Assembly: GCA_950295325.1 (NCBI GenBank) | Contig: OX485804.1 | Span: 7,006,001 to 7,070,000, forward strand | Origin: Polytrichum commune | Lineage: Eukaryota > Streptophyta > Polytrichopsida > Polytrichales > Polytrichaceae | Direction: 5' to 3' | DNA: 64,000 nt | Shown: in pieces, positions 26,445-37,226 of the stretch | How positions within the stretch are numbered: position 1 is the stretch's first letter | Layout of the letters: each line of letters opens with the position of its first letter | Position numbers and translations under genes: made by a program | Notes under the pieces: generated by a model | Databases searched by the model: none | What the model saw: only the letters and a program-made list of their open reading frames with translations | What the model was told of the DNA's origin: nothing

Positions 26445-27552
26445 AGGCCACTTCACACGCGAGCCAAGAGCCGTGACCATGAAATTGTGAGAGCCCAAAA
26501 GAAAGTGTCCAATGGCCCTCTCAAGACACCTCCAAAATCATGTAGTGTAGTCCTCAAGTGTAGTGTGAAGTCATATGTGATTGGGACCTCAACCAAATGC
26601 CATCTCAATGAATTTCTATGCATGCGGGTGGGTGCAAGCATGGTAAAGTGGACCAAAAAAGTGCTATGGTATACTAAAACCATAATGTTTTTGGTCAAAG
26701 GCCTAAAAGTAGTAGCAAAGAGTTATTTAAATTGGAATTTTTTTTTATGATGACCTCTATTGTTGTGTTAAATACTCAAATGTAGAATATCAAGTTGAGA
26801 TCTTCAATACTTAGCATCAAAAGTGATGCTCAAAAACAAATGGTTGAGTCTGGTTTTGGATGTAGATTTCATGACCTTAACTATTTTGAAGTTAGATTTT
26901 TTTTATGTTCCTTGAATTCATTATCTACTTGAGGGCATCACCACAAAACTTTGTAAAAAACATCAATTTAATGTAATTTTATCATATTTTAAACAAATTT
27001 TAGACAATCATTTATTCAATATCACCTACTTGCACGCCACTTGCACCGTCTTCTAAAATAGGTAGACTTTTCTTGGAATTATTTTTGCCATCATAAATTG
27101 CTTGGCTTTGTAGATCAAGATGTTTTTAAAATGTCTATGGTTAATTTCTTCACAAAATTTAAAGTTAGTACATGAAATTAAATCACTTTCACTTAACACT
27201 CGGCAAGGATCATGAGTTGTCCACTTTACCGTGCTTGCACCCGGATCCTCACACATGATAAAGTAGAATAATTCAACCGTTGTGAGCATTCGGAGTGCCA
27301 TGGTTTCCTGGTTTTGTGTTAGGCCTACCTCCAAAATGTGATTTTTGATAATAATCCAAGTGACCATGAAACATGATCCATTGATGCCGTGTAAGACTCC
27401 ATGTCGACTTTACGTCTATCTTGCATTCACTTAGTATGTGGGTCCCTCAAGCATAGTGTGAAGCAAACTTGGACTGGCTCCGTCATTTCCACCAATGAGA
27501 GTGCTTGAAGTGTAATAGTCATGGGCTCTCAGTCTCGTTTGTGAAGTGGCCC
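26445..27552 (+). mobile_element. Harbinger/Tourist-type MITE, copy 4, split by a nested insertion
   Basis: The ends are AGGCCACTTCACACGCGAG and TTTGTGAAGTGGCCC, flanked by TAA (26,442-26,444 and 27,553-27,555). The body matches copies 1 and 3 up to about 26,629, then resumes at 27,243. The 613 bp between is a separate element. Confidence 0.88.
26630..27242. mobile_element. Nested inverted-repeat element inside MITE copy 4
   Basis: A 613-bp insertion with 24-bp terminal inverted repeats (GGGTGCAAGCATGGTAAAGT; inverted end ACTTTACCGTGCTTGCACCC) and one mismatch. The flanks GGT and GGA may be a decayed 3-bp duplication. The AT-rich interior has no convincing gene. It inserted after the host MITE and is therefore younger. 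Confidence 0.82.
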
Positions 27553-27740
27553 TAAGGTGTCACATGATAGATTTTCACCTTGCAACAAGGTGCTTCAAGT
27601 TGGCATCCTTCTAAGATTGTATTCTATGATCAACAATGATCCAACCAAAAATGGCATCAAACTTAATTCATTTTTGATATCAACATGTTGGCCTTTCGTC
27701 TCAAATTTTCACTTCATGTATTTTTTTTTTCTTCTTCTAA

Positions 27741-27898
27741 TTGCACATAACATCACCCAACAACATGGCCCCTCGTGGTATGACAATGAGATGTTGGGAG
27801 TTTAGTTTGAAAGTGAGTCTCCCTGCGCAACTTTTCGAGAATCTCACTATTACGAGGGCTCACATAACGAAATTTGTACATTGAGTGATGTTATGCAA
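27741..27898. mobile_element. Small MITE of the ACATAACAT family, copy 1
   Basis: A 158-bp element with ends TTGCACATAACATCACCCAA and TGATGTTATGCAA (inverted). Internal phrases (CAACAACATGG, GAGTCTCCC, GCAACATTTCGAG-like) align with the copy at 46,574-46,736. Confidence 0.65.
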
Positions 27899-30800
27899 CA
27901 AACACAATCTTGCTACAACACTAAGTGGTGGAGCAATTTATCCACTAATTTCCAAATCTAAGAGACCCGTGTGAGCGGACATTTGTGAGCTTCCTCCAAG
28001 CCCCTTGCTTAGAGATTCTGCCCATATTCAATTTTAGATCTCAAACTACAAGAATAACAAATGCATAATCTGATAGTTGTACTTGGGCTATTGAAGCAAA
28101 CCCTATATATTTCTGTGATTATGAAGATATTGCATAAACTATAATCAAGTAGCAATCATGCTAGAATAATATGTGGTTTTTTTTTTGTTCTTTTTCTTTT
28201 TCTTTTGTTGTGCTTTTTGTTTCCCTTGAATTGTAGTATAATGAACCTAATTGAAGCAAACTTCAAAAGGGGAAAACAATTAGATTGATTAAAAATTGCA
28301 TTGTTCATGAATGAACTAAGGATAGTTGGATGTCTTGCCCTTTAAGATGTGCCCCCCCCCCCCCCTCAATCTTACCTAAGGTGGAAAGGCAACCAATACA
28401 CCTTTCAAAAAAACTTAAGTCCAAGATTAGCATTAACGAACTGCAAATCAATCACATGAGATTAGTGGGGATGATTCACTTGCCAACTTATGGGAGGGCT
28501 TTTGGTTACAAGGCCCCTTTATTTTGGCAAGATTGTTGAATATCCAGCTCAAAGAGCAAGGCACCTACCCCTTAGCCATCATGTTGGAGTGTACTTAACA
28601 CTGATATGTGCTATTAGGCTGCCCCAAACTAATTTACTGATAATCCACACTAATTTGAATATTTGTGTTGGATTTCCACTTAATAAAGGAACTTTTTGTT
28701 CCCACCATTAACTAGGGTTTTCTTGATGGTTCTTTACATGTAACATTACATAACTCCTTGACTACGTTTCATGAGACTGGATATCACATGAACATAATTC
28801 TCCTTCGATTATGAGATTCTCCTCCCGTTTGCAAAAAGCACTCAAGTCGTAAACTGTGAACAATTCAACAAGTAGTTGTAAATTGTCACAGTCATTTTTA
28901 ATCGCAATTTCTTTCTTTGAAAAAGAGACCATCGTATAACTGCTTAGGAATGTTATGAATAAAAAACACAAACCCCATCGTGTATTTTTGTAACATGGAG
29001 TGTTGTGTCTTATCCCCATGCTTTACCTCCAAGATTGCCATTACGTCATCCCGTGGGTCCACTTTGTGGAATGTAGAGGACATCATGTTCCCGAAGGTCT
29101 ACAAAGTGCGCCATCATTCCCGACCTTTTGGTGGGGGACCTTCAAAATATTGTTTAATTCCATCGGGAGGAACAACGACGAAGTTTCAACTTTAAGGGTC
29201 AAGTCAACACCGATGGGCTACCTATCCGATGCATATAAGAAAGTAATACAATCCACGCGATTTCCTCACACACAAATTTCCACATTGATGTGTTGTGGTT
29301 CTTCGAGGATCAACATCCATTCACCTCTCCCCAAGTTGTAGGTACCTAGCGTTGGATGTTATTGACCATTTTTTTCATTCCATTCGGGTGTGAATAACAA
29401 GCAAGAATTGTCACACCTAAGTAAAATTGTCTTGGTATCCAAATATGATTTAATATGGTATTGACCCAAAACAATAACTCTTGTGTATAAAGATTCTCTC
29501 ACCATGACGTACTCATCAGTTATCAAAATTTTATAATTAACTCGTATATCATAACATTACATGGTGTGGGGTATTTGTTCTTTCCCTACAAATAAAGGGG
29601 GAGAGCAGGGCCCGATACGGAACCAGGATGTGAGGCCACACCAGCCAGTCATTGACCACTGATAGGTAGTGGGCCCCGGTGTTTTTGACAACACCAGACC
29701 TAATAAGGTCATGACACTCAGTTGTTGCGGACATGGCAATTGCAATGGGATGGTGGGTAGGAGGGAGGGCCATGTATGTGAACCATAGCCCAACATGTGA
29801 GAAAATGTAGGGGTGGCACCTCATACAGTAGATTGTTTCAAATACGTATTATCATATTATTGTTTGTGACATAGTATGTTCACACACAACGAACATAGGA
29901 CATTGTTGGCTTCTTCTCAACAATGGAAGGAAGACCCCCATATTGGCAAGGGGTGGTAGTAGAAAGGGGCCCGATTGGCCAAGAGCTAGACCAGGGTATG
30001 AGTGTTGGATATAGCGACCGACTATAAATAAATTTAATCATAGGCAATTAGTGACATGCATTGAAAGCACATAAACCAACATGTCACAAGGGGTCCGGCA
30101 GGAGTGGGAGGCTGGGAAGAGGAGGCACTAGTAGGCATCGAAAGATTGCAAATGTTGGTGCACATATGCTAAGCCACAACATATACCGATAGGCAAAGGA
30201 TGGAGCTTGCTTCACCGATTTTAAGCACATAGTCCCATCTTTGACTACCGTACGTTAAGGGCAGCTTCGGCGCTCTCTTGCCGAATAATTATTAAAAGTA
30301 AAAAAACAGTGTCCGGCGGCAAAAAACAAATTACTAAAAATTTTGGCATTCTAAATAGTTCAATAATGCAATTTCGGCATACATCCAAGAAGTTATTATC
30401 TAACAGTAAACAAGGATGTTCATTCACGATTTCACAATTTGTGTGAAGAGTTTTACAAAAGATATAAATCTTTCACAATTTTGTGAAGAGTTGAGAATGC
30501 TCTGTGCTTTATACAAGTAGAGTGGAGTTGTGTTCAACAATGCATATGGGATATGTAAAGTTTGAGGTGAAGCACCTAGTTAGACTTCATTTTTATAACA
30601 CACATAACGTAAGCACACGTATTTTAAGAGTCCATTCTTAGGTTCACAACACATGCACGATGCTCAAATAAAGGTGTATGTTCAAGATAAGTAATCAAAT
30701 TGGGTCCGATTACCTTAGAAGGGGGTATGATGACGAACACAATGGAATTAGAAGTCCAAATCGAATGAAATAAACATGGTGATATTTGTCCTCGTATTGT

Positions 30801-31555
30801 GATGATCGTTCACTTTTGCGATTTGAATGTTTGAAATTGAACCAAATCATCCATGCAAATTCAAATAATAATCTCGCGATGATTGTTCTAGATTAAGCTC
30901 AAGTTAAAATTTTTAAGTGAGTGTAGACAAATCCGTATCAATCAATCATTTTTTCTTATTAGGACACCAATATTAGCACAAGTATGTGATTTAATGACTC
31001 CAAGAATGGATATCAAAAGGTCATGTGTATAAAAAAAAAGATTGGACTGCGTGCTTCAAGTACGACAATTAGTTCTAAACTCAACATTGAACATAATTGA
31101 AAGGGGGACCATATGACCATTTAATGTGCACAAGAATCTCCCCTTTGACAATTAATAAAATATTAATTCGAGCTCCGTAAACTACAAGGAAAGTTGATGC
31201 GGCCTTGTTTTAAATATCCTAACACATCTTGTGCGAATTGTGTGTTTCTTATCCTAGGAGAAGTAGGCTAGTCGGGAAAAGGTAACCATTTAAGACCCAC
31301 CTACCTTAGAGGTCACTTTGGGATGCCGACATTGCCCTTAGAATCATGAGGTCCATGACTCTTGTCTAACGACATAGCCTTTTTGGTGGAGCACAATTAT
31401 CTTTCAATAGAGGACAAAAACGTGTCGGAAATCTATATATACCGGAACATAGCATTAACTAGTAGACCACGTAATATGTTCTTTTCCAAAATCAAACACC
31501 ATTGAATATCATGCACATCGGATTTAGTAGTGGAAAAGTAGACCGAATATCGTAC
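27899..31555. other. Intergenic DNA, no gene recognised
   Basis: Many short open frames but no recognisable domain. A C-run lies near 28,351-28,366. A sequence around 29,470-29,560 (TATAAAGATTCTCTCACCAT) resembles 16,110-16,200, which marks a dispersed repeat. Confidence 0.4.
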
Positions 31556-31945
31556 TTAGTGTCATACGGAATCTATGTCACTATGGTAACTTTTTAATGA
31601 CACTTCTTATGAATAGGTCTACAAATATTGTCGTGATTGATTGGACTTTGGATGAAAATTCATGCCAATACTTGGAACAAAGTTTGGTATCATCTGCATC
31701 CTAACGGTTACGTGATGAAGTATTGTCATGGATGATTGCAAGTTGGATGAAAAATCACTTAGTAACTGAGAGTAATTGCAACATAGGAAATCTATAATAC
31801 CAAATTGTTTTACAAGGAAGGACGAAAAAAATGTTAGGTTCACATTTAGTGTCGGTGATCCTACACGGATGGTTTACAATTGGTATTGAGCAAGACTAAT
31901 AGAATTGGTGACATTGAATACTATATTCAATGTAGTGTGTTCAAA
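31556..31945 (-). mobile_element. ATTTAGTGTAG-family element, reverse copy
   Basis: Reads as the inverse of the copies at 32,704 and 33,718, sharing the central block with GGCATTATAGATT and CATCCATGACAATA phrases (seen here as complements). The ends resemble GTACTTAGTGTCAT and TATTCAATGTAGTG. Borders are approximate. Confidence 0.55.
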
Positions 31946-32703
31946 GGGGAAATGTGGTTCAATATGGAATAAGTAGGGTGCTTCGTTAGCATACATAACA
32001 CTATCCGAAGAAGTATATTTTGTTTCTTTGTCAAAGAACAATAGGGTGAAGATTGACGCACAATTCGTAATATTTTCATGACAACACGTTGATTAAACTT
32101 GAACAATTGATGCATGAGCATTTATGATTGTACCCAACAATGAGTTTTGAGGATTTCAATGTAGTGTTGAATGACAATGTACGGTTGACGAAGCTAATGT
32201 GGACACCTCCAGCTTTGTGAGATCATCTATCTGACGGGATTTAAGTAATAGAAACTTGAGCATGTTAGCAATTGCGAATTAGGTCCATCTTGCAGTGTGA
32301 TTGGGGCTTGATCAATGTACAAAAGTAGGGGCATCATTCTAAACACTTATAATTTCATAAAAGAAATGAAAAAGGCAAACCCCCCATATGCTAACGCCAT
32401 TGATGTATGTATTCCCCACGTCCCATAACTATTTAGGGATTGATTGATAGCCTATGAAAGACACAATTAATTCAATGATCTATTCCAAAACATGTTGATT
32501 GATTTTAAGTGAGAAGTCCCGAATTTTGCAAAACACATTGTATGGGGATCTCCAACAATTCCCTTGTGTATGTTGTCCTCTTTCATGTGATAAGAGTTTC
32601 CATGAAGGGGCAATTTTCTTTTGGTAAAGATAACTTTTCAATATTATGACTTGGTAGGGGGTGTGTGTGTGTTTTTGGGGGCAAAAAAATTGATCACTCC
32701 ATA

Positions 32704-33092
32704 ACTACACTGAATATTGTATTTAGTGTCATCAATTCTATTTTCCTTGTTTGATAATTGTATATGGCCCGTGTAGTGTCACCAACGCTAAATGTCATCC
32801 CCGTATTAAATATCATTCCTTGGGCATTATAGATTCACAATGTCGCAATTACTATCACTTACTGAGTGATTTTCATCCAGATTTCAATCTTTCATGACAA
32901 TATTTCATTACCGAATTATTAAGGTACATAACATATCAAACTTTGTCCCAATAATTGGGCACGGATTTCTTTCAAACTTCTTTTCAATCATCCATGACAA
33001 TGTATTTAAACTTATTCATAAAAAGTGTCATAAGAAAAATCACCACATTAGCATAAAACACCATATAACACTAAACACAATATTTAGTGTAG
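32704..33092 (+). mobile_element. ATTTAGTGTAG-family element, forward copy
   Basis: About 389 bp from CTACACTGAATATTGTATTT to AACACAATATTTAGTGTAG. The terminal inverted repeats are about 20 bp. It shares an internal block with the copies at 11,060, 31,556 and 33,718. Non-coding. Confidence 0.65.
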
Positions 33093-33326
33093 CAACCCAT
33101 GTACTAAGTGATTTAGGGCATACATTTGATACTTAGTAGATTGTGACCGTTTGATGGAAGCATGTTCACCTTCCCGGTTGTTGGGTTGTTTGTAGGTGAC
33201 ATCCATTGAACAAAGATTGAATAAACTCAAACACTTTCTAAATCGGTCAATATCGCAAATTGTAGGTAAGTCATGCAATTAATAACCTATTAAGGAAGGG
33301 GTAGGCCCCTCGATATTACATAGTTG

Positions 33327-33555
33327 CTACACTAAATATGACATTTAGTGTCACTGACTATTTGGAATTACGCAATGCTATATCTATTTATTGTATATCT
33401 CATATTTGATCAAATAGATGTTAAATATGGTTTTGTGGACATTATAAAACAATAACAACTTTACGTGGTAAAAACTTACATCAATATAATAAAAAATAGA
33501 ACATTGTGTATAAATCCAAATAGTAAGTGGCACTAAATATCATATTTATAGTGTA
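33327..33555 (+). mobile_element. ATTTAGTGTAG-family element, short copy
   Basis: About 229 bp bounded by CTACACTAAATATGACATTT and AATATCATATTTATAGTGTAG. It has the same inverted ends as its neighbours but a shorter, different interior. Confidence 0.55.
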
Positions 33556-33717
33556 GTTTGTTTTGTTTTCAACTTTGATACTTGTACATCATACCCATGC
33601 CCTTTCATGATTTTAAATAAATAATTGAATAAATGTTTATGAAGTACAAAGTTTTTTTGAACAAAGGCGTGTTAACACATGCAGGAACAACTCTAACAAA
33701 TAAATGTAGGAGAAACT

Positions 33718-34076
33718 AAACTAAATGTTGTATTTAATATCACCAATTCTATTTGTCTTGTTCAATGGTAATTGTAAATCGTCCGGGTAGTGTAACTAAC
33801 ACTACATGTAAACCGAACATTACTTTGTCATTCTTTGTAATAATTTTGGGCATTATAGATTTTAATACAATTATCGTCACTTATGAAGATGTTTTTCATC
33901 TAGATTTCAATCATCCAGGACAATATTTTATTACATAAATTTTAGGATCCAAACCATACTAAAAGTGGATGAACTACAAGTCAATGAGGTTTGACACTAT
34001 TCGTGAACTTATTCATAAGAAATGTCATTAGAAAAGTTGCCACAATAACATTAAAGAAAATATTTAGTGTAGCAAG
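33718..34076 (+). mobile_element. ATTTAGTGTAG-family element, forward copy
   Basis: Runs from CTAAACTAAATGTTGTATTT to GAAAATATTTAGTGTAG. The interior closely follows the 32,704 copy (TTTGTCATTCTTTGTAATAA, GGGCATTATAGATTT). Non-coding. Confidence 0.65.
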
Positions 34077-34097
34077 TTCATTAGCTATATCTACCAT

Positions 34098-34119
34098 TAT
34101 ATATATATATATATATATA
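34098..34119. repeat. (AT)n microsatellite
   Basis: An alternating TA run between two mobile elements. A second (TA)n run lies inside the foldback element at about 34,274-34,294. Confidence 0.9.
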
Positions 34120-34183
34120 ATATTTTTAAATCGAGCACACTATAGTTAAAATGACCACAATTAATATGTAAGGTGTTGACTAC

Positions 34184-34532
34184 CACTAGTAGAAAACTAT
34201 GCCAACATGAACTTCAGCCGAAATCGGTCGCGGTTTTTTTTACCAGCTTGATATGCAGTCTCTAAATGAGTGCATATATATATATATATATATATTTTTT
34301 TAGCGATTGACATTTTAGGACTTTGGGGCGTATAATATATGGTTGGAAAGGTCTTGAAAATACCTTTCCAACGGCATATTATATGTCTCCAAATTCCTAA
34401 AATTTTAGTCACTAAACCAAAAAGAAAAAGAAAAAGAAAATCTGTAGTCGTCTAACGACTACAGAACAGGCTGGTCAAAAGTACCTTAGCCGATTTCGGC
34501 TACGGTCTTTTGGGCATAGTTTTCTACTAGTA
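34184..34532. mobile_element. CACTAGTA foldback element, copy 2
   Basis: A 349-bp near-perfect palindrome. The left end CACTAGTAGAAAACTATGCC is matched by the right end GGCATAGTTTTCTACTAGTA. The centre pairs GTATAATATATGGTTGGAAA with ACCTTTCCAACGGCATATTA. The interior phrases match copy 1 at 12,658. Confidence 0.82.
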
Positions 34533-35827
34533 TAGGCTCTAACTTGTCATCCAAGTCGGCCAAGTTCATTAATTCTAACACAAAGTTGATATCTTGTTCC
34601 TTTTCATGTCTGCGATAAAAAATCAAATATTGACAAGTCATGTGACTATGCAACGCGTCTCTGTGGTCGTTTTAACAAACTGGGTGGTCAATTCAACAAT
34701 CCCCTCTATATATATAACACCAGTTGCTGTGAGAGTAAGCATAAATGAAGCGTCTTTTTGGCCTCATGCTATTTTCTCCTTTCAAAGGTGAGCTCTATGA
34801 ACGGGACTATAAGGGAATGATCGATAAGTGGCTCATAGGTGGGTTGGGTTAAGTATTGTGCATCTCGAAGATGCATTGGCTAGTTGGTCACTTCCATAAG
34901 CCAAAACTTATTTTGACGGCCCCGGTTCGAAACTTTGTGAGCCCCCAAATATCTTGAGTATGTTGGAGGCCACTTATCCCAAATATGGGGTTAAGGGAGT
35001 GGGGTTGATCGGCTAACAACGAATGCTTGGGGATTTGTCTTGGTCGGGCCGTGGGGATGCTTGAGAAAGGTGGACTTTGGTACCAATTTTCTTGTCTTGC
35101 AAATGTGGATGAGTTCATCATATAATTGAGCTCACTATAGTGAAGGGTCTCGATAGAATACATGAAAGTGGATGGGACGACACATACATGATGCTTAGAG
35201 GTAGTCTTTAGGTTGTTTAATTTCTATAAGGTTGGGGTGAACGTTCATGTTTGGGTAGTCATTATTGCCTAACAATACCAATGTACACATTTACATTATA
35301 ATCTTTTGATTTATGAAATTTGGATGGCTGAGAATTTGCGCGAATAATCCCATTTTGATTGAAATGCCATTTGTGCAGTCAAGTCTACATAAGAGCTACC
35401 AATTTTCTTTAAAATTCTGTTGAATTGGATTGATATGATTTGAACAATTTTGGGAAGGTTTCAATTCGGCCTTGAGGGACTTGGGAACAAAAGTGATTCC
35501 ACTCTTTGTACTGTGTGAACGTGGCCTTCATAACTTATTTGTAGTAGGTTGACAAAGGAAACTTGTGGGCACAAGTGCAAGAAAACTTATAATATTCTTT
35601 TGGAGAAAAACATTTAAAAATGATCATGCATGCTCATTGCAAGAATGTGTTATTTGTATTCACAGCTACTCATGCCGTGGGGGGAGGGGGGGGGGGCATT
35701 TCACATGTATCGTAATAAAAAATTACATAATCGGTGTTGCATACAAAATATTTTTGGAAGTTACTAGCTCAATTAGTTACAAGTCCTGGATTCAAGAGAA
35801 TTTGGGTCCCAACGACCTTCTCTCCTA
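34533..35827. other. Intergenic DNA, no gene recognised
   Basis: No domain or RNA gene seen. A G-rich run (GGGGGGAGGGGGG type) lies near 35,679-35,697. Confidence 0.4.
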
Positions 35828-36445
35828 CTACACTGTTTTTGGTATTTAGTATCACATGTGTAATAGTGTCACTTACCCTATCTTGAGGGTATGCTAGGTT
35901 ACACTAATGATCAACAATTTCACCATTAGTGTCACCTCATGGCATGTGGAGTTCAAGTGCACTTGCTAATATCTTAGCATGAGTATGTTCAACATTCCTC
36001 TGTTACACAATGGCTTACAAGTTAACTAAAGCGTACACAAATGACACTTGCCATGAGCATGCCAAGAATATCTTCCCCTTGCATACTAAAATGTAAACAT
36101 GACAATTTCCAGTATTAGTATGTTCAATAATAATATGTATCCCTTGCATATTGAAACATAAAACTATAATCATCCCAATGCACTACTAAATGTAATGATG
36201 TAAATATCTTAACACTTTAAAGGCTTACGTTGACAAATAACCTTCTATCTCACACACGCTACCACACTCCACCACTTTAGTGAATTAGCTGATTTGAAAC
36301 TATCCTGATGTATTTTTCAGTCCCACTAACCATTTCGGCTTCCCAGACTTTAAAAACCGATTTCATTGGGAATTTGTGGACGTGACACTATGAGACCTCT
36401 TGGCACAAATAGTGTACATTACACTAAATACCATAAACAGTGTAG
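35828..36445. mobile_element. Inverted-repeat element of the TTTATGGTATTTAG family, copy 2
   Basis: About 618 bp, with the left end CTACACTGTTTTTGGTATTT and the right end AATACCATAAACAGTGTAG. Internal phrases (GGTTACACTAATGATCAA, CACCATTAGTGTCACCTCAT) match the copy at 18,371. Non-coding. Confidence 0.7.
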
Positions 36446-37226
36446 TGGAGGGCAGATCAATCAATAGGAGAATACATTCACATATGCTCACACATACTTG
36501 GAAGGCAACGGTATTAAATATAAGTTAATGACTTCAAAGTGCAATTCTTGGACACCATTAACCCCAGCAAATTAGTAGACATATGTATAGTCACATTTTT
36601 TAATGGGGCTACCCATATAGCAAGCCACATGCTATATGGAAACTGCACACAAATGACCTCTGCCTCGTGTAGTGGAACAAAAACTGTCCTTAACATTATA
36701 CAGATAGCAGAACAAATAGAAAGATGGCTTGACAAAAGCAATATGACTTGATAATCAATTTCTTACCATCACTTTCAGAAGCAAACTTCAAGTAGTACCT
36801 ACATGCTGTGATGAAATCAAATGACAGGGTGCACACACTTGTACATGATTGTCATTTGATCAGAGATTATGCACAATACCCAAGCATAATATAGAAGAGA
36901 TCAATGACTCCTTTTAAAAAACACAGTTCTCATTTGATGTGCATCACATATTCTTCTCCCTGCAGCACTTGATTATAAGTTTCCCCTCGTAAGGAGAGTA
37001 AAGACAATGCAAGGAATAGACAAAGCTGTGAGCTACCTACTAGAGGCTAAAATACAGTATGTACAGACCCTCTTTATGTTGAACAAGTTTGATAAAAAAT
37101 CTTCTGTACCGGAGGAAGACTGCGCGCAAAAGATAATCACAACCTAGTGAACAAGAGGACAACAATATATATTACTTTTAAGTCTATGCAAAGTGGAGAC
37201 TTGTAGTAGGAACATTTAATGACAAC
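36446..37226. other. Flank downstream of the AAGAB-like gene
   Basis: Lies 3' of the minus-strand gene and probably holds its 3' UTR. Two overlapping open frames of about 70-75 codons (36,514-36,751), one on each strand, look like chance. Confidence 0.4.
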
